Positions 32,767-44,499 of a DNA stretch of 64,000 nt are shown one piece after another (position 1 is the stretch's first letter; the number at the start of each line of letters is the position of its first letter). The DNA lies in the NCBI GenBank assembly GCA_002964805.2, contig PUDQ02000001.1, positions 6,534,001 to 6,598,000 of the forward strand. The letters run 5' to 3'. The stretch comes from Trametes villosa. Taxonomy: Eukaryota > Basidiomycota > Agaricomycetes > Polyporales > Polyporaceae. The position numbers and the translations under genes are program-made. Under the pieces are notes generated by a model. The model ran no database searches. It saw only the letters and a list, made by a program, of their open reading frames with translations, and was not told where the DNA came from.

Positions 32767-34466
32767 GTTTTGGTGATGCACAGTAGCATGCTATGAATGC
32801 ACTCGCAAGGTGGTGAGTGTTGCAAACGTCCCACACTTGAGGGAACTTGGGCGTGATGGTGATAGAATGAGAGGGAAGCTACGGCTTGTGCAATCTCTCA
32901 CCGACACAGTATTGGCACGATACGCGTTTCCATGCGAAGCGACGCTCCTTGCACGCTGACGGCTAATATTTCTCAAGTATGTGCTGAGTCGGGGAGGAGC
33001 CCGGGGCCCGCGGGGGCGCAGGACTGACAGAGGCCCACTGATGCTTAGTCTGCAGCGTATTACGGGGGTCTAGGGGAGGTCGAGCTTTGCGGAGTTACGT
33101 CAGCAGTTTTCGAAGTCCGACGCCTCACGAAATGCCCGAAAGTGTGTGCGACCAGCTCATTTGTGAAGTGTTCTTGTATTACGCTGGTGTCTGGAAGTCA
33201 TCTAGGACAGGCCAGACATGTATCGGTGCTCGCCCGCATTTTAGAACGACAACTGAACGCGGGATACCCTTCAGAATGCGATCATGGAAGGCCTCGAAGT
33301 ACGAGGGTTGCTCCCGACCCCCGTTCCTGCTGGAAAGACTGCAGACCGGCCGCCCAAAAACCCCGCGTGACCTCAGGATTCCTGAATACACCCTCCCGCA
33401 AGTCCCTGAATTGATTTTTGCGGCAGACGAGTGAGATACCACTCTGCGACTGCTGAGCATACTCAAGTACACAGCGGGCGGAGTTCGAACGCAGGCGATC
33501 GCTGGGGGTCCCTCCGCCAATCAGCGCGCAGAATCCCCTGCGGCCATCACTCGGCATCGCGATTTCTCGACCTACGGTGAGAGGGGGGTATTACGGAGCA
33601 GACGTCCGTGGTGCTCGTCCCTGCCCGCCCTCATATATGCATAGAGCACCTCGGTACGTCTGCCTAGGGGAGACTAACTGATGCTCCCAGTCAAAGGTGA
33701 GCGAGGACTTCGCGCAGGCTTGGTAGCTCGCAATATCCCTCACACTATTACTGTAGACGGTGAGAGCAAAATCCAGACAATGAGCTGCCACTGGAGCCCT
33801 GCGTTTTCTTTTTCAAAAGACTCTCCGCAGTGCTGCTCTGAGTCGTTGATCGAAAACGTTGTACAATGGCAGAGCCATGGCTGTCGCGGTATTGATCCTG
33901 TCTTCTGACCTGATAACTGCCACATGCTCTGGCCTTGGGATGCGGATTCTCGCTCACCTTCAGTTTGGTATCTCGGAGGCGACAAACGTCAATCACTAAG
34001 TCTACCCCCCAACGTACATACAGTAGCACGGCATCTTCGGTCCTGAGCTCACTCGAGCCTGCTGGAGGAATCCCACCCTTCCAAAAGGCACAGCCACTGT
34101 GTCACGTCCACCTCGCCAGCACCTCGCCTGTTCGATATAACGGACATCCGTGTCCGGGCTTATAGCCCGAGGTTACAAAGGGCCGTCAATGGCGATCCAC
34201 GGCAAAGATTAAGTCCGTGGCCCAAGCAGAAGCTTGGGCCGCATTGTCGTTGTCCTACCCCCCGCGTCACATCACGCGTCACAGCAAGTTAGCCAGGGCT
34301 GCCAGGCGCGTTCGAGCGCTTGCGGGCTTCATCTTAGCCACCTTCCCTTCGCGAGGCGGGAACTGACGATTAGCCATACGCTCTCATCTCTGGTTCCTTT
34401 GTGAGCCCTGTTTAGCCAATAACTTCTGCACATTGTCATAGCCTCCTAGTGGCTAAGCTCGACACC
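32767..34466. other. Intergenic, nothing recognised
   Basis: About 1.7 kb between HRD3 and the full FunK1 gene. It has several short frames on both strands but no consistent coding signal. A strong hairpin lies at 34219-34240. Confidence 0.5.
34219..34240. repeat. Hairpin, 9-bp stem
   Basis: GGCCCAAGC and GCTTGGGCC form a perfect stem around a four-base AGAA loop, about 290 bases upstream of the FunK1 start. Confidence 0.7.
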
Positions 34467-34473
34467 TATATAA
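34467..34473 (+). promoter_or_regulatory. TATA box of FunK1 gene
   Basis: TATATAA, 56 bases before the ATG at 34529. Its position and sequence fit a core promoter. No equivalent precedes the truncated copy at 21959. Confidence 0.6.
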
Positions 34474-34528
34474 GCCCTGACATCCGTCTCCAGGTGAGCA
34501 TCCTCGTCCTTCCTTCCACACAGGCATC

Positions 34529-37116
34529 ATGGACTCCCCACTGAAGAGCTTTCCCTGCTCAGGTGCCTTCTCCACTCTCAGCTATAACCGAGTAGTACAC
34601 CGCAGAGAACTGCGTCTAGCCATGGTCGACAAAGTCACACTCATGTCGCCGGAGGACTTCCTCATGGAGTTCGTCCCGAAGGCGGACACCTCCTTGCCGG
34701 ATAACCTGATCGGCTTGCTGAGCTCGGTGCCCAAGGTCACCATAGAGAAGAAGATGTATGAGCCACTGGTACGCTCTCCGCCATACACATGTGGTCAAAT
34801 ACTGACATGGTGTCACAGATGACTGCACTCAACGATTCGACCGCCGGACTGTGTCCCGGTTTCAAGTTCGTTGCGACGCCTAGCAAGAGCGATCCAGCCT
34901 CCGATATCAAGCAAGCCGTCGACTGTGGCATGTATCCCTCCGAGTTCGCACCCAGCCCCGGAGTGGACGACACGGGCAAGACGACCTCGCCTCCCGTCGA
35001 CTGGTCAAGAATCCAAGTGTCGATCGAGGTCAAGCCGACTATGGGCGAGGACCCCTTCGTCGACACCAATCCGGACGGCGTACCCACCACCGCCACGCGC
35101 AAGGCAGTTTTTGGTCAGGTGTTGGCTTACGCCAAGTCTGTCTTCGACCATCAACACCTTAAGTTCCATTTCATGGTCATCATCGTCGAGGAGACCGCAC
35201 GCCTTGTCCGCGTCGACCGCTCCGGCATGTTCATCACGACGTCGTTCAACTTCAAGACGCATGGGCAGCCACTCCTCGAGTTCTTCTGGCGTTATGCTCG
35301 CCTCTCTGCAGAGCAGCGCGGAGAAGACCCCACGGCCGAGAGGATTCTCCCGACTTCTGACGAGGCTAGGTCTATTCGACGTCGCTTGCGAAACGCCCCC
35401 GATGACTACGTCCGTGCCCTATTCAAGAAATCGCTTGATACCGACTGGCCTTGGTGGATCCTCACCGTTCAGGACGAGCGTACCAACACGGCGCGAAGGT
35501 TCTTCGTTGGGAAACCTCACTTCGAATCGCCAGGTGTTGCAGGACGGGGAACGCGCGGCTACGTGGCACTCGACTTCGTCGACGAGAGCGCCCCCTTCGT
35601 GTACCTCAAGGACTGCTGGCGAGTCGTCCACGACGAAATCAAGAAGGAGGGTGCTGTTCTTGAGACGCTCAACGCAAAGGATGTTCCATATGTCCCCACC
35701 CTCGAGTGTCACGGCGACCTAGGACAGCGCACCGTATCGGAGGAGCTATGGAGAAAGTACCATCCCGACGCTGACGAGGCTGTCCGATGCCCTCTCAAGA
35801 GCCATGAACACTACCGTCTTGTCGTCAAGGAGGTTGGCAGGCCTCTGGAAGAGTTCCACGACGGCGAGGAGCTCGTGTTTGCGCTGTTTTGTATCCTGAA
35901 AGGTGAGGCGCTCTCAGATGATCCACCGCCGTTGTTCCGACTGCTGACGCATTACTCTCGCATCTGCAGCGCATTGGGTAGCCTACGAGCTTGGGATCTT
36001 GCACCGCGATATCAGTGCTGGGAATATACTGCTCTACCCGCATAACGGAAAGATGTCGGGGATGCTTAACGACTGGGAGCTGTCGAAGGAGGTCCAAAGC
36101 GAGGAGCCTGTCGGACGTCAACCGGATCGCACGGTGCGTACGCCCTTCTGTCTGCTTATTTGTTTCCGCCCTAATATTACATTCAGGGGACGTGGCAGTT
36201 CTTGTCGGCCCGCGCTTTGAACGACGGTGAAAAGCTGATCGTCATTCAAGACGAACTGGAATCCGTCTTCCACGTTCTTGTCTACATGGCGATCCGTTTC
36301 TTCTCCCACAACTGCCGGGACAACGCCGTCGGGAGACTCCTTTACGAATATTTCGACGACTATCAGGACTCGAACCGAGGCTATGCATGCGGACCGATGA
36401 AGCGAACCACTATGGACACGGGGAAGATCTCCTTCGTCCAAGACGGAGTCCAGCTTGTCCTCAAGTTCACTCAGCCGGCCGAACCTAAGCAGCCCAAGGA
36501 CGCCCAGCCCATGGCATCGGAGGGATCGGCGGCGCAGGCGCAGGAGGATCCCGAGAGTCCCGCGGTCTCTCCTCCAGTTGCATCGGCCACGAAACCCCAG
36601 GTCCCACACCCCATCAACAAGCTGCTTGCCAAGCTTCTCTGTTGGTTCAAGGCATACTACGCGGTAACCCAAGCGAAGGAGGACCCACCGCTACTCGAGG
36701 AGAGTGACCCTGCCCCTAGCCCTCCGCGCGTCAGCAAGTATGAAGATGACTTGACACTGGACCTGCCTTTTGCCGCGAAGAAGAAATCAGAGCCCATTGT
36801 TCTGAAGGACGAGGAGGACGAGGAGACGGTCGCCGTCACCACCGACGCTGACGAGGAGAACGCAAAGATGCTGCAGACCCACCAGCCGATGTTGCAACTC
36901 TTCCAAAGATTCCTGAAGAAGAGCAAGTGGTGTTCGGAGGACAAGTGCGAGGACAAGCGGCCGAAGAAAGGTTACCGACCCGGCGACGACGTCCCGCGCG
37001 AGCCCACGGCGTTCATGACGCTGCCTCAGCCGAGCAAGCGCGATGCTGAAGACGTAGCGGAGCTCGAACCCCCTTCGACCCCCAAGCGGCGCCGCGCTGC
37101 CGACGATGACGAGTAG
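34529..37116 (+). CDS. FunK1 fungal-type protein kinase, full length
   Basis: Four exons: 34529-34768, 34819-35902, 35970-36133 and 36187-37116, giving 805 residues. The N-terminal part is the FunK1 lead region. The kinase core has ILHRDISAGNILL (catalytic Asp and Asn) and LNDWELS in the DFG position. GTWQFLSARAL resembles an activation-segment end, and DELESVFHVLVYMAIRF follows. The C-terminal third is charged with a proline-rich stretch and ends with PPSTPKRRRAADDDE, a likely nuclear localisation signal. FunK1 kinases are expanded in Agaricomycetes; roles in development or nuclear-type recognition have been suggested but substrates are unknown. The truncated paralogue is 12.5 kb upstream in the same orientation and shares intron positions. 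The gene looks functional. Confidence 0.88.
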
Positions 37117-37954
37117 TCGCGCCGCCGTCGAGGCCACTCTGACTCTCGCGCGTTCGCTTTACAAAAGTCATCGCGCGTGTGCGGCAGCTTGGTGGGACTA
37201 CTCTCCATCCCCAACAGTGCTCTCCTTTCCTTCTCGCGTTCAATCCCTCTCCTAGTTTCGTCCCCTCGTCTGCTTCACCTTTTCAATCCCTCTCATCATC
37301 GTCCTACGTATATCATCCAGATTGTAATCTTCTATGCTTCCTCCATATGTACCCTTAGCGACCGACATACTTCCTAGCGCCCCCTTCCGTGTTACCTCTT
37401 ATGTCTCATACCAACATACGGCTCCCCTTTGTATATCGTCCTGTCCCCTATATCGTTCTATCACAATCGATGAACACATCTATCGGTCTACCCAGATGGC
37501 AGGGGTGACGGCCTCGTAGGGAAACTTGCCAACAGAATGGGCGCGAGGCGGACAGACGGTGAGCAGTGGTAGAAATTGCCCAGAACCGTTGTCGTCCCGA
37601 GAGCACGCACACTAAGCCCCGCGCTCCTCCACGCGTTGGCCGTCGAGGTGCGCGTGCTTCCCGCCGTCATCGCACGCTGCGCATGGTGCACGGGGAGGAT
37701 GTATTAGAAGACGTCCGCCGTGTGCGCGTGCGCGATGACTAAAGTTGCGGCCGGCATTAGCGCGAACAGCGGCAAGGCGAGAGTATGAAACAGCGGGCAC
37801 GCGCGGGAGTGTTCGTGTACGACTCTAGTCAACTCTATTCGAGACACCGGGTATTGGTACAAATACATGCGGGATAACACCCGTGACAAGACATACAGCA
37901 TGAGCGATAAACAACAGAAAACCATCCCAGTCCGACAAGGAGTCAGCGTTCAAT
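37117..37954. other. Intergenic, convergent 3' ends
   Basis: About 840 bases between FunK1 (plus) and PAL (minus) 3' ends; pyrimidine-rich, with no gene seen. Confidence 0.5.
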
Positions 37955-40592
37955 CTAAGCAAACAGCCCGACCACGATGTCCTGCATCTTCCCGTCCCGA
38001 ATCGCCTCGTGGATGAGCGAGATGTTTTGGCCGATGGTCTGCTCCTCGACGCCGGGCCCGTGCTGGAACTTGTGCAGGTTCTCGCCGCCGTGCATGTGCA
38101 CGCCGAGCGTGACGCGGATGAACTCGTACACGGGGCGCGAGCGGCCCAGGTACGCGCTGGCGGGTGCAACGCCCTTCTCGCCGCTAAGGTACTGCTCGCG
38201 GAGGCTCGTGAGGGTGGCGAGCATGCGCTGCGCCAGGTTCTCGCGGAACTCGATGATCTGGTCGAGCGCCGCGAGGCCGGCGTGCTGCGCGCAGAAGTCG
38301 ACGAGGGGCGTGGTCGTCGAGGCGGCGACGGTGCGCATGCGCAGGGAGGCGTCCATGGTGCTGGTGGCCTCGAGCGAGCGGCGGATCTGGCGCGAGACGA
38401 TCGGGAGAAGCGCGGTGAGGTCAACGTTGGAGAGGTGCGGGCCGAAGAAGCGGGTCAGCTCCTCGCGGAGGATGGTGTCGGCCTCGAGCTGGAACTCGTG
38501 CTGCATGGCGCGGAGGTCGAGCGCCTGGCAGAGCACGTAGAGGTAGCTGGCCGTCAGGAGCGAGAGCACCTCGAGCGAGTTGATCGTCGCGCGGGCGGAG
38601 ATGAGGGCCAGGGAGCTGCAGGACGATGTCAGAATACGCTATGAGACAGGGAAGGGGGTGTGCTCACTTGACAGCCTGGTTGTGCATCTCAGCGGACTGG
38701 ATATGCGTCGAGACGGGGTTCGCGAGGTAGCCGAGCTCTCCGACATACGCGGCGGCGTGGATGTCAATACCCTTAACGTGGTAGTTGAGCGACGGGTCGG
38801 TCGAAGCCAGGTTCGGGGGCAGGCCACGGTTCATCGCGGGGTTGATGAGCTCAGTGCACTGCGCGAACAGAAGTTTGCCGACGTGGTGAAGCGCGAGACG
38901 CGTCTTCTCCATCGCGTTCGTGACGGACATCGCCTGGAAGTTGCCGCCGTGGTGGACTTCGCCAGTCTCCCCATCGATGAGCGGGTTATCGGTGGCTATT
39001 CGGGGGTTAGAATTCAGAATTTATTGTACCGCAAGCTGAGTACTTACTAGAATTGCACTCGACCGTGACGGTGGCGAGCGCGGAGAGGATGTCCTCCACC
39101 TGCGGGCCGAGGAACTGCGCCGCGGTGCGCAGCGGGTACCTGTCCTGGCGGAGCTCGCCGATGTCAGCGGAGATGTGCTTCTCCTCCTCGCTGGTGACTG
39201 CGAGCTGCGAGCCCTCGAGCAGGTTGTCGATCGTCGCAGCAACCTCGACCTGGCCCGGGTGTGGGCGGGCGACGGCGTGGATGAAGGGGTCGAAGGAGCC
39301 GCGGGCGCCGACCATAGCCTCCGTGCAAAGCGCGGTGCAGACCTGCGCAAGGAGCGTGAGGTGGACGGCGTCGTTGATAGCCAGCGCCGCGACCGAGGCG
39401 GAGAACGCGGTACCGTTGAGGATACCGAGGTGCTCCTTGGACGCGAGCGAGATAGGCTCGATGTTGTGCGCAGCGAGCGCGTCGCGGGAGGACGTGATGC
39501 GGCGGCCCTTGAACGTGTTCGGGCCCTCGAAGACGCGGATGGAGGGGTTTCCGATGAGCACGCCGGCGATGTAGGACAGAGGCGACAGGTCGCCGGACGC
39601 GGAGATGCTGCCGCGCAGCGGGACGAGCGGCACGATGTTCTCGCGGAGAAGCGCGTTCATGCGCTCGATGAGCTCCCAGCGGACGCCGGAGTGGCCGCGG
39701 ATGAGGGAGTTCATGCGCACGAGGATGGCGCCGCGCACCCAGGACTCGGGCATGCTCGTCGACGAGAGCGGATCGAGCAGCGGGAGGACATTGGGCGCGG
39801 CGCTGGTGTCAGACGGCAGAACGCCCACCTGCTGGTGCTGGAGGAGGGCGTGGCCGAGCGTCAGGGGGTCGTTCGTGCGAGTGTCGGCTAGTCAATTGAA
39901 TGACGGTGAGAATGTTGTCATGAAAATCAAAAGCTTCGCGCTTACCACTGCCACCGAAACCTGTGCTGACGCCGTAAACGCTCTTCTCGCTCTTGACCTT
40001 ATCGGCGATGACTTGGCGGCTCTTCAGGACGCGCTCCTGGATGTGCGGGGCGTCTTCAAGAACCACGCTGGCGCCGTGCCGTGCGACGGCGGCGACGGCG
40101 GGGATCGAGAGGGTATCGCCATCCACGATAACCGATTCACCCTGCCTGAAGTAACCATCAGCAACTCATTCAAGCCAATGTCGTGGTTGGACAATGTGAA
40201 TGTAGATGAGTAGCTGTAGGTCACCGGTGCGCCGCAAGTATCTCGAAAGTACTGATGCGCGCCGCGGCGCCCTTCCTGAAAAGGGAATTCGGCGACCAAA
40301 TGCGGAAATGTCTCAGGTGGTTCGCAAGTTCCGCCCACTCAGGAGTTCGCGGAACTTGCGAGACCCACACCAACGGCCATTCGTACTGGGTACTGAAGGA
40401 TAAGATATTCAGAGCGGACACCCACTTGTAGGACTCGAGCGCGCGGTGGGCTTCGAGGAACTTGGTGAGGAGGTGGGCGGGCGAGGCATCCTTCGGTGCC
40501 TCAGAAGCCGCCGTCGGGACGGACCTCTTCAGGAGGAAGGGGTTGGGCTCGAAGGTGGAGGAGTAGGTGTGGGACTTGGTGTATCCGGGCAT
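37955..40592 (-). CDS. PAL: Phenylalanine ammonia-lyase
   Basis: Five exons: 40592-40426, 40145-39946, 39887-39048, 38995-38668 and 38615-37955, giving 731 residues, a typical fungal length. The enzyme removes ammonia from L-phenylalanine to give trans-cinnamate, usually in the cytosol. The Ala-Ser-Gly triad that cyclises to the MIO cofactor is in [17 protein letters not shown] (about residues 218-220). Other family blocks are [47 protein letters not shown] and [12 protein letters not shown]. The last four introns or joins are short and canonical. Intron 1 (40146-40425) is 280 bases, about five times the local norm. A TATAAAA lies upstream. No lesion is seen, and the active-site blocks are complete. 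Confidence 0.95.
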
Positions 40593-40718
40593 GGTGTTCG
40601 AAGGCGAGGAAGGTACTGTGTTGAACAGTGGAGGAAGTCGAGGAAGTGAGGGGCGGGGGTGCGAGGGGGAAAGCGTTCAGCCGATGTGCTGTGAGGAATA
40701 CCACGGCGGACAGCGACT

Positions 40719-40725
40719 TTTTATA
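40719..40725 (-). promoter_or_regulatory. TATA box of PAL gene
   Basis: TATAAAA on the minus strand about 127 bases upstream of the PAL ATG. Confidence 0.55.
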
Positions 40726-43637
40726 CCACAGCAGCCACGGATTTCGACACGGCGGGCTCGCGCGCGCGACAGCGGGAACGCTCTTTCGGACCCCCTGTGC
40801 GCTCATCGTGGATCTCGCTGCTGTGACTGACTCCGGCCGGATCTTCGGACGGGCTCGTGCCCAGCCGGCCCCGCGCCTTCCCTCCGCGCGTCTCGCGTCT
40901 CGCGCGCATGGAGCCGTCGCATCCCTATCTTAATCTTGCGAGCCCATTCCTTGATAGAAATCCGATGAAGACAGTCGAATGTCTTGGACCCCAGTAGTAA
41001 GGCGGAGTGGCGCACCTGTAATCGTTTATCGCTCGTTCGAGCTGGTTGGGCGGCCGGCCGGAGCGCGCTCGCCCGAGCGCTGGCGGACGCCGGCCGGAGA
41101 GTAATGAGATGCACAGCAATTCTCATGAAGGCACTCAAAATCTCACAGCCATACGTCGGACACGGTATGTATCATGTCATTCCCTGCCTGCCAGTCTACA
41201 GACCGGGCAGGCACAGCAGCGCTCCGCGCTTACTGCTAACGCACGGAGTTGCGGAGGATCCGCTACGTTCAGAATGCTTGTTCATCGCCCGGTCGGCGTA
41301 CATCTGTACGGGACCGTTGGCAGCCGGCGGGCGTCGCCCTAAGATGAAGTGGCGATGGTTATGACCAGTGCATCCTCAATGGCAGGTGAAGTTCCCGATG
41401 CGAAGTGCATCCGTGGCAATGTAATGATTCATACGAAAGGCACGCAGGGAGGTGCGCATCTGTCGCAGTGGTGCCTCTGTTCGTGGAAATGATGCAAGAC
41501 ATACACACCCGCCCGTCACGCCGTGGAAGGTCGAAGCACGGAAGTGGAAGCGTGTATACCTCGGATTGGGAACGGGAAGCGAGCAGCCACGGGCGGCGTC
41601 GAAGGGCGTGTCCGGCGTACTACGTCCGGCGCCCGCCATTGGGGAAGGGCGCACAGCCGTGCGCCATTCGGAGCCAGTCTCTCGCGGGACGTGCGAGCCC
41701 CAACACTGCAGATCTCTCGCGCCGCGGTCCTAAAGCTCGGAGGAATCCTCGGTACACCTGGGAACCGAGGCAGAAGCCCATTCAGTGCACGTTTTGGGAA
41801 AGAAGAGGCTTCGTGGCGCCGTGTGCGGGCTCAGTCCAGTGGCGGGACGCATCAGACGTCGGCGCACGCGTGCCACCACGCTTCTCACATTTCCGCGTTC
41901 CGAGGCGGGGGGCCGCGCCTTGTCCGGCAGGCGCGGAAAGGTGGGGAGGGAGCGGTATGTCCAACCTGTCAAGTATGTCTGTACCGCACCAGCTTGTGGT
42001 AAGTTCAGCCCGTACGTGAGTGGATGCATACCAAGCTATTTCCAGGGACCGCCTCGAGGCGAGTTGGACAATGTCGGGCTTCGCACCCGTATTCAATGGG
42101 CGGCGCGCCCCGTCGCACGCTGCTGGCAGTCGCAGCGGTGATAACGATGGCGTAGAGAATCCTGCGAGGGACACGTCCGCCGCCCCAAGCACCTATCATG
42201 AGGCGGCGGATGTTTTGTGGGCTACGAAGAAGCATTGGCAGTACTCACGTTTGATCGAAGGCCGCCGGGCTTCACGACCCACTCCGTCGGTATCCGCATA
42301 CGGGAGCATAGTGATTACCGGCTTCGGTATCCACCTGAGGGTATAGTCGCAGATAAGCACCACAGCAACGGCGAGAGCTCCTCGTAGAGCCGCGGCCACG
42401 CACAGTGGACTCAGTCGAGGATGAGCCCGTCTTGTCAGGAATATTTTCGAGAGTAGAACATGGGCATTGACCGTTTCAGCATCATTCAATAGCGATCACT
42501 TCCTGACTCACTTGTCAAGGGAGCACTGCTGTCTGCCCCTATGATTGACTGCGATGGGAACTCAGCCACCCGGACGCCGCTAGAAGTGCATGGGCGCAAT
42601 CGCACGTATCCAGTCAGAACGGCGGCTGACTTCACACGGGACCGCGCACTCACTCGTCGAATGCGCGAGGACCCTTTTACTCGGATCGGTATCCCAAGGT
42701 CTGTATCAGGAGTTCGCACAGGATGCCTAGCAGTCAGGCGGAGAAGCACGTACACCATCTGCTGCGAGCACTTCTGGGTCGGTCAACGCCGGCGACTTGT
42801 GAACGTGTCTGGAGCCTCGGGGAAAGTATCCATATTCCGGTGGCGACATATGAAAGCGGAACTTCATGCCCGAGGGCCCTTGATGCAACCCTTGCGCCAC
42901 GGCCATGTCCGAGGAGCCGCTGGCTATATCGACAGGTCCCGAGGGCTGGAGGACCTGTCAAATAAAACATCTTCTAGGAATGGCGCTGCGCGATATCAGC
43001 GCTCAGGGAGTCAGCGCGCCCTACGCGAAGTTCGCGCTCGCAACTACTCTGTCAAACCTGACGGTGTTACGCGGTGAGGCAGAGAAACGACAGAAAAATC
43101 AACTCACGAGGCACGTCGATATGTCAGTCTGCCACCGGCACGCTGTAATGACTGTCTTGAACAGGGCGGTGTGCAGCCGATGACAACCACAGGAGTCGCG
43201 CCCATTACGGCGCGTATCGGCGGCGGCCAAGACGCAGCTCGCGTTCTGTGCGAGTCAGCGGCGGGCTTTGATACGACTGCAATCTGCCAGATTTTCGCCG
43301 CCCGGGACAACGAACACTTCAGGTCCATGTGTTGATCCTCCGTTGGCTTGATAGTAAGGGTCGATCAGCATGATCTCTGCGGGAGGTCAACGTCGACAGC
43401 GGACAAGCTGTAGCGATTGCTGTGCTCAGTTGGCAGCGCCGGAGCTCCGAGGCGCACGGCCTTTGCCGGGGCCGCTTTCTCCGGCCTCCCGGAAAAGCCC
43501 CGCGCCTCGGGTCTCTGGGGTCCCGCATCACGTGCAGCAATTTGCTGAACGGTCCGCTCAAGCTTTCGAGTGCTGCACTCTTTCCGCCACAATCTGTCTC
43601 TGCTTTTCTCTGACTAACGTATCTGGGCTTTACTATC
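40726..43637. other. Long stretch without a clear gene
   Basis: About 2.9 kb between divergent PAL and FCF1. Open frames on both strands overlap and none keeps a protein-like character across a plausible splice chain. It may contain promoters of both genes; no tRNA or element ends were found. Confidence 0.45.
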
Positions 43638-44499
43638 ATGGTACGCTTGGAACTGGCTGGGCTTGGACGAGGTCTCATCTGTTGCTGTAGGTCAGGGCAA
43701 AAAAGACGCGCAAATTCGCTGCAGTCAAGCGGCTGCTGAACCCGAATGACATCCGACTGTGCGTACATCTCTTGAATCCCATGTGGTCGCGTACGAACGG
43801 TGCTTTCAGGAAGGAGAATCAGTTGAAACAACAAAAGAAGGAGCAGGAAGAGAAGGAGAAAGCGGTCAAACGAGCGTGCGTTATGTTCTTGTCCCTTCCC
43901 GTCCGCCGGTGCTCATTCCATGCTGCAGACCCCAAGTTGCTTCATCACTATTCCTGCAGCATAATACCGCCCTTGTCCCGCCATACCGGGTCCTCATCGA
44001 TACCAACTTCATCAACTTCAGCCTTCAGAACAAGCTAGAACTCATCAGCGGCATGATGGATTGCCTGTACGCTAAATGTGAGCTTCTCCGCACACCGTCG
44101 CCGCGCATAGCCCGTCTCATGACACCCCCGAAGGCATCCCATGTGTAACGGACTGCGTAATGGCGGAGCTCGAGAAGTTGGGGCACCGTTACCGAGTCGC
44201 GCTCAGGTAAGTTTACCTATGCAGAATGATCCTGAAGTCAGACCGCTGCTGACACGGGACGTCCACCAACCAGGGTTGCGCGAGATCCGCGGTTCGAGCG
44301 GTTAACGTGCTCGCACTCCGGCACTTACGCAGATGACTGCCTAGTGCAGCGCGTGACGTCGCACAAGTGCTACATCGTAGCGACTTGTGATCGCGAGCTG
44401 CGCAGGCGGATACGCAAGATCCCTGGTGTCCCGCTTATGTACATTGTCAAGCGCCGCTACGCCATCGAGCGGCTGCCCGACCAGGGCGCACCAGTATAA
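43638..44499 (+). CDS. FCF1: FCF1/Utp24, rRNA processing endonuclease
   Basis: Six coding exons: 43638-43640 (the ATG alone), 43691-43758, 43810-43875, 43929-44077, 44134-44206 and 44274-44499, giving 194 residues; the yeast protein is of similar size. The N-terminus [18 protein letters not shown] and the block [19 protein letters not shown] are diagnostic. The PIN nuclease domain begins with [20 protein letters not shown] (first catalytic Asp). It continues with [33 protein letters not shown] and [20 protein letters not shown], which supply the further acidic residues. Fcf1/Utp24 acts in the nucleolar small-subunit processome and is required for early pre-18S cleavages (A1, A2). The 50-base first intron lies immediately after the start codon. 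The gene looks intact. Confidence 0.95.
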
